Of a DNA stretch of 64,000 nucleotides, positions 55,642 to 64,000 are shown piece by piece (within the stretch, counting starts at the first letter, position 1; every line of letters begins with the position of its first letter). Location of the stretch: contig NZ_JADMKT010000078.1 of assembly GCF_016786255.1 (NCBI RefSeq), positions 124,001 through 188,000 on the forward strand, given 5' to 3'. A program made the translations under genes and the position numbers. The notes under the pieces are model-generated. The model worked only from the letters and a program-made list of their open reading frames with translations, searched no databases and had not been told where the DNA came from. The DNA comes from Robertkochia sediminum (lineage in GTDB: Bacteria > Bacteroidota > Bacteroidia > Flavobacteriales > Flavobacteriaceae).

Positions 55642-55659
55642 ATACCGGTCTTCCGGTAT
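55642..55659 (-). repeat. Hairpin in the hisA-hisF spacer
   Basis: A perfect 7-bp stem ATACCGG/CCGGTAT with a 4-nt loop lies in the 58-bp spacer, the longest gap inside the his operon. It may protect or cut the transcript between hisA and hisF. Confidence 0.55.
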
Positions 55660-55666
55660 GGTGTGC

Positions 55667-56395
55667 TTAACGCACTATAAAATTTTCAAGATCCTTTAGG
55701 GCAATGGTTCCCTCATAGATCGCCTTTCCAATGATGGCCCCTTCACAGCCGGACTCGCTTAATACTGTTACATCGTCCATGGTGGTTACACCTCCGGAAG
55801 CGATCAGGTTTAATGCCTTACCATTAGTAGCCTCAAGGATCTCCTGATATAATGCCGTGGCTGGTCCCTGTAGCAATCCGTCCTTAGATATATCGGTGCA
55901 GATCACATAGGTGATGCCTTTTTCGAGGTAATCTGTAATGAAGGGTATCAATGCCTTATCAGACGTATCCATCCATCCGGAAACAGCGATCTGGCGATCT
56001 CTTGCATCGGCACCCAGAATAATGCGGTCGCTACCATAGGTATCGATCCATGAAGTAAAGGTTTCAGGATCCTTTACGGCAATGCTTCCTCCGGTTACCT
56101 GTTTTGCACCGCTGTTAAAGGCGATGTTCAGGTCTTCCCCGGAACGCACCCCACCGCCAAAATCGATCTTTAGGGAAGTATGGCCGGCAATGCGCTCGAG
56201 CACTTTGTAATTAATGATCTTTTTGGCCTTAGCCCCGTCCAAATCAACAAGGTGAAGGTGCTGTATGCCGTGATCTTCAAATCTCCGGGCCATATCTAAC
56301 GGATCTTCGTTGTATATTTTACTGGTGTTGTAATCCCCTTGAGACAGGCGTACACATTTGCCGTCTATCAGGTCTATTGCAGGTATGATTCTCAT
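55667..56395 (-). CDS. hisA: Phosphoribosylformimino-5-aminoimidazole carboxamide ribotide isomerase
   Basis: HisA catalyses the Amadori rearrangement of ProFAR to PRFAR. The 242-residue barrel begins [32 protein letters not shown], with the catalytic Asp in [13 protein letters not shown] second Asp is in [16 protein letters not shown]. The phosphate loops are [12 protein letters not shown] and [11 protein letters not shown]. It is 16 bp after hisH in the his operon. Confidence 0.97.
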   Translation of the reverse strand: MRIIPAIDLIDGKCVRLSQGDYNTSKIYNEDPLDMARRFEDHGIQHLHLVDLDGAKAKKIINYKVLERIAGHTSLKIDFGGGVRSGEDLNIAFNSGAKQVTGGSIAVKDPETFTSWIDTYGSDRIILGADARDRQIAVSGWMDTSDKALIPFITDYLEKGITYVICTDISKDGLLQGPATALYQEILEATNGKALNLIASGGVTTMDDVTVLSESGCEGAIIGKAIYEGTIALKDLENFIVR

Positions 56396-56411
56396 GTTGG
56401 TAGTTATGCGG

Positions 56412-56993
56412 TTATAGCTTCAAAAAATTCTCCAGTACACGTGCTCCGACTTCACCGCTTTTTTCAGGGTGAAACTGGGTCCCGTAAAAATTATCTTTCT
56501 GCAGGGCCGATGCATAAGGTATACCGTATTCGGTTCTTGCGATGGCCTGACCATTATCGGGCACGTAGAAACTGTGTACGAGGTACATAAAACTATTTTC
56601 TTCAATGCCGTCAAAAAGAGGCGAGCGAAGGTCTCTAATGGTATTCCAACCGATCTGCGGCACCTTTAAACCGGACTCAAAGCGTTCTACATTGAGATCG
56701 AAGATCCCTAGTCCGTTGGTATCTCCCTCCTCACTGTGTCTGCACATTAATTGCATCCCCAGGCAAATGCCTAACACGGGTTGCTTAAGGTCAGGGATCA
56801 CCGATTCTAAACGGTGTTCTCTGAGTTTATTCATGGCGCTACCGGCTTCGCCCACTCCGGGAAAGATCACCTTATCTGAAGCCTTCAAGATCTCGGGGTT
56901 ATCGGTGACCTCGGGGGTAACTCCCAGCCTGTTGAAAGCGAAAATGAGGCTTTGAATATTACCGGCTCCGTAATCTATGATACTTATATTCAT
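56412..56993 (-). CDS. hisH: Imidazole glycerol phosphate synthase, glutaminase subunit
   Basis: HisH makes ammonia from glutamine and channels it to HisF. The 193-residue class I amidotransferase has [37 protein letters not shown], the nucleophile Cys in [17 protein letters not shown], and the His-Glu pair in [21 protein letters not shown]. All active-site residues are present. It follows hisB by 17 bp. Confidence 0.97.
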   Translation of the reverse strand: MNISIIDYGAGNIQSLIFAFNRLGVTPEVTDNPEILKASDKVIFPGVGEAGSAMNKLREHRLESVIPDLKQPVLGICLGMQLMCRHSEEGDTNGLGIFDLNVERFESGLKVPQIGWNTIRDLRSPLFDGIEENSFMYLVHSFYVPDNGQAIARTEYGIPYASALQKDNFYGTQFHPEKSGEVGARVLENFLKL

Positions 56994-57010
56994 TTTGGAT
57001 CTACAGTTGA

Positions 57011-58144
57011 TTATAACATGCCTTTGGTCGTAGGCAATATCATTTTTTCAGGATCTTGTTTTATCGCCATTTTAATAGCTTTTGCAAAAGCTTTGAAGAT
57101 CGCTTCGATCTTGTGATGCTCATTGGTTCCTTCGGCCTTGATATTCAGATTGGCCTTGGCGCCGTCTGAGAACGATTTAAAGAAATGCAGAAACATCTCT
57201 GTTGGCATTTTTCCGATCATCTCCCTGTTGAATTCGGCATCCCACACCAGCCAGTTTCTTCCACCAAAATCAATAGCTACCTGCGACAGACAGTCGTCCA
57301 TTGGCAAACAAAATCCGTAACGTTCAATACCCCGTTTATCACCCAGAGCCTGTGCAAAAGCTTCTCCCAGGGCTATGGCCGTATCTTCTATGGTGTGATG
57401 CTCATCGACCTCCAGATCACCATCTACAGTAATTTCAAGATCTACTTGTCCGTGTTTCCCAAGTTGATCGAGCATATGATTAAAAAAAGCAATTCCGGTA
57501 TTGTTCTTCGTCTTTCCGGTACCGTCGAGGTCCAGGGCTATAGTAATATCAGTTTCTTTGGTAGTTCTTTTGATCAACGCCCTTCGACTTCCGCCAAGTA
57601 ATAATCTGGTAATGGGCTCCCATGATGCAGATTCGAGTGCAATGGTATTGGCCAGCGCTATTTTATCGTCTTTCAGTTCTGCACTTCCCAGGTTGCGGCC
57701 GTTATCAATAAAGATCCCCTTACACCCTAGATTCTCTGCCAATTTCATATCGGTAAGACGGTCACCGATCACATAGGAGCCTTCCATGTCGTAAGTACCT
57801 TCCATATAGGCGGTTAAAGCTCCGGTATTGGGTTTTCTAAAAGGGGAGTTTTCCTCGGGAAAGGTCTTATCGATCACCACCTCTTTAAAGAAGATCCCTT
57901 CTCCTTCGAGCGTGCGCATGATAAAGTTGTGTATGGGCCAGAATGCATCATCCGGGTATGCGTCTGTACCCAAACCATCCTGGTTGGTTACCATGACCAG
58001 TTCGTAATCTCCCTTTTGACAAACTTTAGCCAGACCGCTAAGTACCCCGGGGAGAAACTCCAGCTTCTCCAGGCTATCTACCTGTTCGTCTTCAGGTTCC
58101 CTGATCAGGGTTCCGTCCCTGTCTATAAATAATATCTTTTTCAT
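57011..58144 (-). CDS. hisB: Bifunctional histidinol-phosphatase / imidazoleglycerol-phosphate dehydratase
   Basis: The fused HisB carries two histidine-pathway steps. Residues ~1-165 are a HAD-type histidinol phosphatase ([14 protein letters not shown], catalytic Asp in [18 protein letters not shown]). Residues ~185-377 are the IGP dehydratase with the metal-binding [23 protein letters not shown] and the C-terminal [18 protein letters not shown]. The fusion order matches enterobacterial HisB. It is 8 bp after hisC in the operon. Confidence 0.97.
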   Translation of the reverse strand: MKKILFIDRDGTLIREPEDEQVDSLEKLEFLPGVLSGLAKVCQKGDYELVMVTNQDGLGTDAYPDDAFWPIHNFIMRTLEGEGIFFKEVVIDKTFPEENSPFRKPNTGALTAYMEGTYDMEGSYVIGDRLTDMKLAENLGCKGIFIDNGRNLGSAELKDDKIALANTIALESASWEPITRLLLGGSRRALIKRTTKETDITIALDLDGTGKTKNNTGIAFFNHMLDQLGKHGQVDLEITVDGDLEVDEHHTIEDTAIALGEAFAQALGDKRGIERYGFCLPMDDCLSQVAIDFGGRNWLVWDAEFNREMIGKMPTEMFLHFFKSFSDGAKANLNIKAEGTNEHHKIEAIFKAFAKAIKMAIKQDPEKMILPTTKGML

Positions 58145-58152
58145 CGGTAGGT

Positions 58153-59220
58153 TTAATTTAGTTGATTTAAAACGGTTAACAGTACTTCATTTTCAGTAAT
58201 GGTACCGATACTTACCCTAAGGGTATTATCGCATCCGGGGAGTCCGTGGCGCTTACGAACCACGATGCCTTTTGCCAGCAGTTCATCATAACGCCTTTGA
58301 GCATCGTCTACCCTGAAGAGTATGAAGTTGGCCTCGCTTTCAAAAACCTGCTCCACATAATCCAAAGCTTTGAACCCATCAATAAGCCTGAATTTTTGCT
58401 CTTTGACGGTGGCCAAAAACCGTTTAGCATCTTCCGGATCACGCAACGTTTCCAGGGCCTTCTCCTGGCTAAGGGCATTGACGTTATAAGGCGGCTTTAT
58501 CTTGTTGAGAATGGAGATGATCGCTTCAGAGGCTATGGCGAATCCAACCCTTGCTCCCGCTAATCCATAAGCCTTTGACAGTGTTTGTACCACAACAAGA
58601 TTTGGATGATCGTCTAACATGGACGACCAACTATCTGATGAAGTAAAATCTATATAAGCCTCATCTATGACTACGATACCGGCAAATGCTTGAAGTATTT
58701 CTTTAACCTTGTTAGACTGCATCAGGTTTCCTGTTGGGTTGTTGGGAGAACAGAAAAAGATCATTCTTGTCTGGTCATCAACCGTTTCCAGGATCTCATC
58801 GGTCCTGGGCTGCCATTGATCATCCAAAGGCACCTCGCGAACTTCGACATTATTGACCCCTGCAAGTACACCATACATTCCGTAGGTAGGCGGCAGGGTG
58901 ATCACATTAGCATCTCCCGGTTCACAAAAAACTCTAAAGAGCAAGTCCAGAACCTCGTCACTTCCATTACCGATAATGAGTTGTTCCGGGCGCACCCCTT
59001 TAAGCGATGCAAGCACACTTTTCAATGCATTCTGATAAGGATCGGGATAGCGGTTAATACCATCACCATAAGGATTTTCATTCGCATCGAGAAAGATCAT
59101 TTCTCCCCCGGGGGTACTGTATTCATCCCTCGCCGAACGATAGGGTTTTAATTGCGCTATACATGGCCGTACGAGCTTGCGCAGGTCAAATCGTGAGCGT
59201 ATTGCCTTTTCCTCTTTCAT
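58153..59220 (-). CDS. hisC: Histidinol-phosphate aminotransferase
   Basis: A PLP-dependent class II aminotransferase of 355 residues that makes histidinol phosphate. It shows [20 protein letters not shown] near the N-terminus, [34 protein letters not shown], the PLP Asp segment [11 protein letters not shown], and the PLP-Lys region [23 protein letters not shown]. The start ATG overlaps the hisD stop (ATGA), so the two are translationally coupled. Confidence 0.97.
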   Translation of the reverse strand: MKEEKAIRSRFDLRKLVRPCIAQLKPYRSARDEYSTPGGEMIFLDANENPYGDGINRYPDPYQNALKSVLASLKGVRPEQLIIGNGSDEVLDLLFRVFCEPGDANVITLPPTYGMYGVLAGVNNVEVREVPLDDQWQPRTDEILETVDDQTRMIFFCSPNNPTGNLMQSNKVKEILQAFAGIVVIDEAYIDFTSSDSWSSMLDDHPNLVVVQTLSKAYGLAGARVGFAIASEAIISILNKIKPPYNVNALSQEKALETLRDPEDAKRFLATVKEQKFRLIDGFKALDYVEQVFESEANFILFRVDDAQRRYDELLAKGIVVRKRHGLPGCDNTLRVSIGTITENEVLLTVLNQLN

Positions 59221-60515
59221 CGTTGTGAATTCTTAAGGTCATTTAATCTTAAGGTGACAGCATTTTTGTGACCATAAAGTCCTTCTGCCTCTGCCATCTC
59301 TTCAATAACAGGACCCAACGCCATCATACCTTCTTCATTGATCTTTTGATAGGTAATACTTTTAGTAAAACTATCGAGGTTCACTCCGCTATACTGTCGT
59401 GAGTATCCGTTCGTCGGAAGGGTATGATTGGTCCCCGAGGCGTAATCACCAGCACTTTCAGGGGTATAATTTCCAAGAAAAACCGAACCGGCATTCGATA
59501 CCGCTGCACTGATCTCTTGTTCGTTTTCGGCAGCAATAATAAGGTGCTCAGGACCGTATTCATTGATCACGGATATTAGCGTTCCGGTACTATCCACAAC
59601 GATCATACGCGAATTAGCTATGGCTTTAGCGGCGATCTCTTTTCGCGGTAGTTCCGGTAATTGACGGTCGATCTCTTGCTTAACCGCATCACAAAAGGCT
59701 TCGGAGGTACTGAGCAGGATCACCTGGCTATCGACCCCGTGTTCTGCCTGCGATAACAGATCGGCCGCCACATAGGCCGGTTGGGCCGTTGTATCTGCAA
59801 CTACCATGAGTTCTGAAGGCCCGGCCGGCATATCAATAGACACCTGGTAACGGGTTGCCCATTGTTTAGCAGCGGTGACATATTGATTTCCTGGACCAAA
59901 GATCTTATATACCGCCGGAATGGTTTCGGTTCCCAGGGTCATGGCGGCAATGGCCTGCACCCCTCCTACCTGGTAGATCTTTTCGATTCCGCAGAGGGAG
60001 GCAGTAAAGAGGATCACCGGATTGACACCACTACCATCCTTTCCGGGAGGTGTGCAAATGATCACTTCCTTACACCCGGCTACTTTGGCGGGAATAGCCA
60101 GCATAAGCACCGTAGAAAATAAGGGGGCGGTTCCCCCCGGAATATAGAGCCCGACCTTTTCGATAGGCTTCTTCTCCTGCCAGCATACCACCCCGGGCAT
60201 GGTCTCAACCTGTACCCGGTCTGTTTGTTGCGCCCTGTGAAATTTTTCAATATTCGCAGCAGCCTTGCGTATCGAATCTTTTAATCCCTGAGGTACACGT
60301 TGAGTCGCTGTAGCGATCTCTTCTTCTGAAACCCTGTACCGGATCGTGTGTACTCCATCGAAAAGTTCGGTGTATTTGGCAACGGCCTGATCGCCTTTCT
60401 GGGCTACCTCTTCGAAGACCTGGGCTACCAGTGGTTCTAATTCTGAAGCAGCCTCTGTTGGCCGTTTCAACAATTCGTTCAATAACTCCGGAGTTGGATT
60501 TATGTTCTTTTTCAT
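59217..60515 (-). CDS. hisD: Histidinol dehydrogenase
   Basis: HisD oxidises histidinol to histidine in two NAD+-dependent steps. The 432-residue protein has GVVCWQEKKPIEKVGLYIPGGTAPLFSTVLMLAIPAKVAGCKEVIICTPPG, KIFGPGNQYVTAAKQWA, the zinc-ligand region LLSQAEHGVDSQVILLS, and the C-terminal GTNHTLPTNGYSRQYSGVNLDSFTKSI. It follows hisG by 9 bp and overlaps hisC by 4 bp. Confidence 0.97.
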   Translation of the reverse strand: MKKNINPTPELLNELLKRPTEAASELEPLVAQVFEEVAQKGDQAVAKYTELFDGVHTIRYRVSEEEIATATQRVPQGLKDSIRKAAANIEKFHRAQQTDRVQVETMPGVVCWQEKKPIEKVGLYIPGGTAPLFSTVLMLAIPAKVAGCKEVIICTPPGKDGSGVNPVILFTASLCGIEKIYQVGGVQAIAAMTLGTETIPAVYKIFGPGNQYVTAAKQWATRYQVSIDMPAGPSELMVVADTTAQPAYVAADLLSQAEHGVDSQVILLSTSEAFCDAVKQEIDRQLPELPRKEIAAKAIANSRMIVVDSTGTLISVINEYGPEHLIIAAENEQEISAAVSNAGSVFLGNYTPESAGDYASGTNHTLPTNGYSRQYSGVNLDSFTKSITYQKINEEGMMALGPVIEEMAEAEGLYGHKNAVTLRLNDLKNSQR

Positions 60516-60524
60516 AAGCGTTTT

Positions 60525-61388
60525 TTAGAGCACCATTTTTTCAATAGGACAAACCAGAATACCTTCAGCACCCTGTGCTTTGAGCTCATCGATGATCTGC
60601 CAGAATTTATCCTTTTCAATAACGGTATGCAGGGAACTCCACCCCTCCTCTGCCAAAGGCAATACAGTTGGACTACGCATTCCCGGTAAGATCTTAATAA
60701 TGGCATCTACCTTTTCATTAGGGGCATTGAGCAATACATATCGGGAATCCCTTGCCTTAAGGACCGAACGCAAACGGAACAAGAGTTTGGCAAGCAATTC
60801 ACGCTGTGCTGAACCTATTTGTGGTGAAGTAGCCAAAACAGCCTCACTCTCGAGAATGGTTGATACCTCCTTCAGGTTATTTTTAAAAAGGGTACTACCA
60901 CTCGATACGATATCGACGATAGCATCTGCAAGACCTATGTTCGGAGCGATCTCAACACTCCCACTGATCATGTGAAGTTCTGCATTAATACCCTCTTGTT
61001 CAAGAAAGCGATTTACCGTGTTCGGATAAGAGGTAGCAATTCTTTTGCCTTCTAAATCGCCGAGACCATTTAGTTCCTGCTCTTTTGGGATCGCCAGAGA
61101 AACGCGGCACTTAGAAAATCCCAGGCGCTCGACGATCTCAAGCTCTTCTCCTTTCTCAATAAGAAGATTCTCCCCGATGATCCCTATATCGGCTACGCCA
61201 TCGCGGAGGTATTTAGGGATGTCGCCGTTGCGAAGGTACATGACCTCAAGTGGGAAGTTACGCGCTCTTACCTTAAGCTGATCATGCCCGTTATCAATGG
61301 AGATCCCGCAATCTTTGAGGATCTTTAAGGATTCTTCAAAAAGTCTGCCCGACTTCTGAATTGCGATCTTTAAAGGTGTTGTACTCAT
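60525..61388 (-). CDS. hisG: ATP phosphoribosyltransferase (long form)
   Basis: HisG is the first, feedback-controlled enzyme of histidine biosynthesis. The 287-residue length is that of the long form. Residues ~1-205 form the catalytic domains (PLKIAIQKSGRLFEESLKILKDCGI, IPKYLRDGVADIGIIGENLL, ADAIVDIVSSGSTL). The C-terminal ~75 residues form the ACT-like regulatory domain (RYVLLNAPNEKVDAIIKILPGMRSPTVLPLAEEGW), so no HisZ is needed. The ATG at 61388 is chosen because the family starts near STTPLKIAIQKSGRL; the longer frame would run into the attenuator. It is the first gene of the operon. Confidence 0.97.
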   Translation of the reverse strand: MSTTPLKIAIQKSGRLFEESLKILKDCGISIDNGHDQLKVRARNFPLEVMYLRNGDIPKYLRDGVADIGIIGENLLIEKGEELEIVERLGFSKCRVSLAIPKEQELNGLGDLEGKRIATSYPNTVNRFLEQEGINAELHMISGSVEIAPNIGLADAIVDIVSSGSTLFKNNLKEVSTILESEAVLATSPQIGSAQRELLAKLLFRLRSVLKARDSRYVLLNAPNEKVDAIIKILPGMRSPTVLPLAEEGWSSLHTVIEKDKFWQIIDELKAQGAEGILVCPIEKMVL

Positions 61389-61430
61389 ATTAAAAGTCTT
61401 TTTTTTAATGGATTTGAGCACAGGCCGGTA

Positions 61431-61466
61431 ATAAAAAACACCCGCCTGAATACTCAAACGGGTGTT
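61431..61466 (-). terminator. Attenuator terminator of the his operon
   Basis: On minus-strand RNA a 13-bp stem (AACACCCG with CGGGUGUU, extended by U-G, U-G, U-A, G-C and A-U pairs) encloses a GUAU loop and is followed by UUUUUU. It lies between the His-rich leader peptide and hisG, 43 bp before the hisG start. The 5' arm (61453-61460, ctcaaacg on the plus strand) can instead pair with the leader segment at 61504-61511. Confidence 0.9.
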
Positions 61467-61497
61467 AATGATATTTTATGTACTGCACATAACCATC

Positions 61498-61554
61498 CTA
61501 CCTCGCCTGAGCCAGTGGAAAATGATGATGATGATGTACAAATACGGTGTTCAT
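61498..61554 (-). CDS. hisL: his operon leader peptide (18 aa, five consecutive His codons)
   Basis: A short open frame encodes MNTVFVHHHHHFPLAQAR and ends at TAG. Codons 7-11 are five CAT histidine codons. It lies 110 bp before the end of the leader region, just downstream of a promoter (61577-61609) and upstream of an intrinsic terminator (61431-61466), with hisG beyond it. This is the architecture of ribosome-mediated transcription attenuation. When His-tRNA is scarce the ribosome would stall in the His run, leaving codons 15-17 (CTCAGGCG in RNA sense) free to pair with the 5' arm of the terminator (CGTTTGAG), blocking it. When His-tRNA is plentiful the ribosome reaches the stop, covers that segment, and the terminator forms. 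The mechanism is established for his operons in enterobacteria; here it is inferred from sequence. Confidence 0.88.
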   Translation of the reverse strand: MNTVFVHHHHHFPLAQAR

Positions 61555-61576
61555 GTTTTCTTTAAAAAGATATGAA

Positions 61577-61609
61577 CAAATATAACGTATAAAATTTCAG
61601 AATTACAAA
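61577..61609 (-). promoter_or_regulatory. Promoter of the his operon
   Basis: On the minus strand TTTG (61606-61609) and TATATTTG (61577-61584) are separated by 21 bp, close to the Bacteroidota promoter consensus. The leader-peptide start lies 22 bp downstream, giving a 5' leader of roughly 15 nt. Confidence 0.65.
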
Positions 61610-61770
61610 CATTAGCATCCTGATTAACGTAAATTTTACAAATAGCACAACAAAGTCCTCTAAACGAATGATTTATGATGATTGCGCAATATTTTTTATA
61701 TATTAGAGACAGCGAAATCTTACTTTTAGTTAATTATAAATTGTATATCCCCATCTAATACTTATCTATA

Positions 61771-62322
61771 ATGGAATCTTCGGTCATCTATTTTACCTCT
61801 GCTGCTTTCTGGACCTTTATCATCCTGTCCTTTGGTATGGGCTATCTGATCGCTAATATTTTTACCCGTAATAAATACCGACAACAATTGGATAAATGCC
61901 AGTTGGAAAAAAGTATGCTCCTCAACAATGTCAAAGAGCAGGAAGAAGAGATCGTAGAACCGATCGGCGTCAAGGCCATACAAACGCGTGGTCGTAGCGG
62001 GATTCCGGTAAAAGAACCTGCCAAACGAGTCGTGAAGCCAAAAAAGAACGAAGAAAAGATCGATTTTGATCGTATAGGAGAAGGGTCTCCTGAGAACCGT
62101 GATGACCTGCAAAAGATAGACGGTATAGGCCCGTTTATCGAACAGCAATTAAATGAAACAGGCATCTACAAGTACCTTCAGATAAGCAGGTTGAACGAGA
62201 GCGATATCAAGATCATTACAGCACAATTGGATTTTTTCCCCGGACGCATAAAACGCGACAGGTGGATCGAACAGGCTGCAACTCTTTATCATGAAAAAGA
62301 ACGTGTTGCCAAAGAAGCTTAA
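61771..62322 (+). CDS. Membrane protein with helix-hairpin-helix domain
   Basis: A 183-residue protein. Residues ~10-30 form a single membrane helix; residues ~35-60 are a charged helix (RQQLDKCQLEKSMLLNNVKEQEEE). After a basic linker (PAKRVVKPKKNEEK), residues ~105-175 hold a helix-hairpin-helix-like module: RDDLQKIDGIGPFIEQQLNETGIYKYLQISRLNESDIKII. Similar modules occur in proteins of unknown function that bind nucleic acid or act as protein-interaction domains. The function is not known. It is divergent from the his operon and convergent with the SPFH gene. Confidence 0.82.
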   Translation: MESSVIYFTSAAFWTFIILSFGMGYLIANIFTRNKYRQQLDKCQLEKSMLLNNVKEQEEEIVEPIGVKAIQTRGRSGIPVKEPAKRVVKPKKNEEKIDFDRIGEGSPENRDDLQKIDGIGPFIEQQLNETGIYKYLQISRLNESDIKIITAQLDFFPGRIKRDRWIEQAATLYHEKERVAKEA

Positions 62323-62328
62323 GTAAAT

Positions 62329-62363
62329 AAAAAAAGCCCTGTAATCATACAGGGCTTTTTTTA
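62329..62363. terminator. Bidirectional terminator between HhH and SPFH genes
   Basis: A 13-bp perfect stem (62331-62343 with 62348-62360) and ATCA loop are flanked by an A-run and a T-run. It serves both convergent genes. Confidence 0.93.
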
Positions 62364-62382
62364 TTTGATACCAAATGATCTA

Positions 62383-63198
62383 TTAATTATTACCGAGAAT
62401 AATAGGAAGACCGTCTCCGCCCCCTCCTACTACGATAACCTTGGAATTTGGCGATTGAGACAATTTAAGTGTCGCCTCAATACCTTTATCCTGAAGGATC
62501 TTATCGGTAAGTGAAGCACTTAGAATACGGTTGGCATCTGCCTTACCCTGTGCCTCGATACGTTGCTTTTCGGCCTCTTTTTCTGCCTTTTCAAGACGGA
62601 ACTCATATTCCAGTGATTCTTGCTCTTGTCTTAATTTACGCTCAATAGCCTCTTTGATGGTTGGTGGCAAGGTCACATCTCTTACCAGGATCTCATTGAG
62701 CTGGATGTATTGTTTATCCACGATCTTTTTGGTCTCTTCAAAGATCTCCTCCTGAATGGCATCACGCTTACTGGAATAGAGCTGTTCGGGAGTATAACGT
62801 CCTACAACACTTCTCGCAGCCGAACGAATAGATGGAAGTAAGATTCGTGAAACATATTCCTCACTCTTCTCCTTATGTAACTTTCCAAGCACCTCATATT
62901 TAGGTTGGAACCAAGCAGAAGCATCGATCTTGATCTCCAGACCGTTAGATGATAGTACGGTCATTTTCTCATAGGCCTCCTGCTGTCTTACTTCATAAAC
63001 AAAGATCTTATTCCAGGGTGCTACCAGGTGAAATCCTTCCCCTAATGGCGGTTCATCGATCACTACCCCACCACCGAAGGTGCGGTACAATACTCCGGCT
63101 TCTCCTGACCCGATGGTCACTGCCGATTTAGAAATTAAAATAATGGCGGCAATGATCACAATAATAAGTGGTATGCCGATCTTAGGTAATCTGTCCAT
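62383..63198 (-). CDS. Prohibitin-like SPFH-domain membrane protein
   Basis: A 271-residue protein with one N-terminal membrane helix (residues ~6-27) and a PHB/SPFH domain: SGEAGVLYRTFGGGVVIDEPPLGEGFHLVAPWNKIFVYEVRQQEA, followed by SRILLPSIRSAARSVVGRYTPEQLYSSKRDAIQEEI. A long charged coiled coil follows (RKLRQEQESLEYEFRLEKAEKEAEKQRIEAQGKADANRIL). Such proteins form ring assemblies that organise membrane domains and proteases. The start at 63198 gives the family N-terminus; the longer frame is unlikely. It is 17 bp downstream of the next gene on the minus strand. Confidence 0.93.
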   Translation of the reverse strand: MDRLPKIGIPLIIVIIAAIILISKSAVTIGSGEAGVLYRTFGGGVVIDEPPLGEGFHLVAPWNKIFVYEVRQQEAYEKMTVLSSNGLEIKIDASAWFQPKYEVLGKLHKEKSEEYVSRILLPSIRSAARSVVGRYTPEQLYSSKRDAIQEEIFEETKKIVDKQYIQLNEILVRDVTLPPTIKEAIERKLRQEQESLEYEFRLEKAEKEAEKQRIEAQGKADANRILSASLTDKILQDKGIEATLKLSQSPNSKVIVVGGGGDGLPIILGNN

Positions 63199-63215
63199 AT
63201 TGATCTGATTTAAAT

Positions 63216-64000
63216 TTATATTAATCCGTTGTATTTTCTTATGATCCACTCTGCCCCAAACAGAAGGCAGATCGCCAATAAGAGCCAGGGCCATTCAACC
63301 AGGCTTACGGCTTCGGCCTTTTGTTTTTGTACAGGCATATAGGTATCATCCTTCAACAAACCTGTCACTATATCCGGAAGACCATCCAGAGTTGCATATG
63401 CGCCACCGGTACGTTCTGAAAGATTATTCATCCGGTCAACATCTGCATTTACAAATTGCTTTTCCACATCGTACTCCAGTACGGTAAACTGGCCTTTAGC
63501 GCTAATACCCTGATCGGTAACGGTGACCTCAAACCGGTAATCGCCCGGAGCTAATCCGTTAAGGTTGGCTCTGTACGCTCTTGTTTCGGCCATCATCGGA
63601 ATCACCTCCACAGACTGATCGTCCTGATCACTTAATCGTATTTCCAGGTTTTCTGAAGGGTCAAAAACAAAATTCTTATCGTAATACCCGGCATTTATGG
63701 TAACGGGTGAATTCGCATAATAGAACGACTTATACGTGAGATCCAGGCGATTTCTTTGAACACCGGTTAGCAGGTATTGTGCCAACGTATTCCAAAAACC
63801 ATCGAATGCCACAAAACTTTCATTTTGTGCAAAATGCCACAAACGCCATTTCCAAAGTCCGCTACCGTCAAGAACGGCAACCCTGCGTCCCGAATTATCT
63901 GTAGTGAATAAGAGCGGCCTCTCGGTTTCAATACCATTAATATTTTTATAGATCAAAATATCGTAAGGGGTATTTATAATAAAATCGCCCAGTAACGAAT
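63216..64000 (-). CDS. C-terminal part of a large membrane protein, N-terminus outside the window
   Basis: The frame is open from the stop at 63216 to the window edge (at least 261 residues), so it is the C-terminal part of a longer protein. The visible part has a beta-rich periplasmic segment (YYDKNFVFDPSENLEIRLSDQDDQSVEVIPMMAETRAYRANLNGLAPGDYRFEVTVTD) and ends in a membrane helix near the C-terminus (WPWLLLAICLLFGAEWIIRKYNGLI). This resembles the C-terminal half of large membrane VWA/glutamine-amidotransferase-like proteins common in Bacteroidota, but the defining N-terminal domains are not visible here. The SPFH gene follows 17 bp downstream and may be co-transcribed. Confidence 0.75.
   Translation of the reverse strand, partial: SLLGDFIINTPYDILIYKNINGIETERPLLFTTDNSGRRVAVLDGSGLWKWRLWHFAQNESFVAFDGFWNTLAQYLLTGVQRNRLDLTYKSFYYANSPVTINAGYYDKNFVFDPSENLEIRLSDQDDQSVEVIPMMAETRAYRANLNGLAPGDYRFEVTVTDQGISAKGQFTVLEYDVEKQFVNADVDRMNNLSERTGGAYATLDGLPDIVTGLLKDDTYMPVQKQKAEAVSLVEWPWLLLAICLLFGAEWIIRKYNGLI

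Overview
The window is a contiguous piece of a chromosome from a member of the Bacteroidota, most likely a marine Flavobacteriaceae. The evidence is the short primary sigma factor without region 1.1, promoters of the TTTG / TAnnTTTG type, weak or absent Shine-Dalgarno sequences, the fused E1 alpha/beta 2-oxoacid dehydrogenase, MutS2 without a Smr domain, the CarboxypepD_reg-like secreted protein, and the hisG-D-C-B-H-A-F-IE gene order with fused hisB and hisIE. Coding density is high, genes sit on both strands in short operons, and I see no tRNA, rRNA, CRISPR array, prophage or intact insertion sequence.

Layout. 1-6.5 kb (minus): uvrA (C-terminus outside the window), an ATP-grasp enzyme, a membrane-anchored unknown, gamma-glutamyltransferase and an ACP phosphodiesterase-like protein. 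6.6-18.7 kb: glmM, an LpxL-type acyltransferase, a rhomboid protease, a SIMPL protein, a TlpA-type thioredoxin, a small outer-membrane barrel, a GlcD/GlcF-type FAD/Fe-S oxidoreductase, an LpxH-like phosphoesterase, aroC and a dicarboxylate/amino-acid symporter. 18.7-25.8 kb is the least ordinary part. It holds an Hpt protein overlapping a receiver that lacks its phospho-accepting Asp, a long structured gap, two secreted proteins, a divergent sigma-like protein, a 23-unit heptanucleotide array, an OmpA lipoprotein, an Fn3-like lipoprotein and a gap with two imperfect copies of a ~90-bp repeat.

25.8-42.2 kb: Bcr/CflA-type MFS pump, ribosome hibernation factor, dienelactone hydrolase, OmpA and lipocalin-like lipoproteins, branched-chain 2-oxoacid dehydrogenase E1, a 2OG-Fe(II) dioxygenase, a SUI1/eIF1-like protein, a DUF1835 protein with a nucleoside phosphorylase, an orphan substrate-binding protein, ung, mutS2, a DCC-family protein, a VWA lipoprotein and a DEAD/DEAH helicase. 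42.4-53.1 kb: FKBP, the primary sigma factor, a class A penicillin-binding protein, an MscS-like channel, an aldehyde dehydrogenase, a GreA/B-like protein, DUF2461 and the cysE-cysM pair.

53.1-61.6 kb (minus): a complete histidine operon followed by corA. Upstream of hisG I find an 18-codon leader peptide with five consecutive His codons, a terminator hairpin with a U-run, and a leader segment complementary to the 5' arm of that terminator. Together these form a classical ribosome-mediated attenuator, and it is the best regulatory find in the window. 61.7-64 kb: a helix-hairpin-helix membrane protein, a prohibitin-like SPFH protein, and the C-terminal part of a large membrane protein that runs off the edge.

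Start sites are inferred from family lengths, promoter placement and context, and are uncertain where stated. All functional calls rest on motif recognition by eye; no database search was run.
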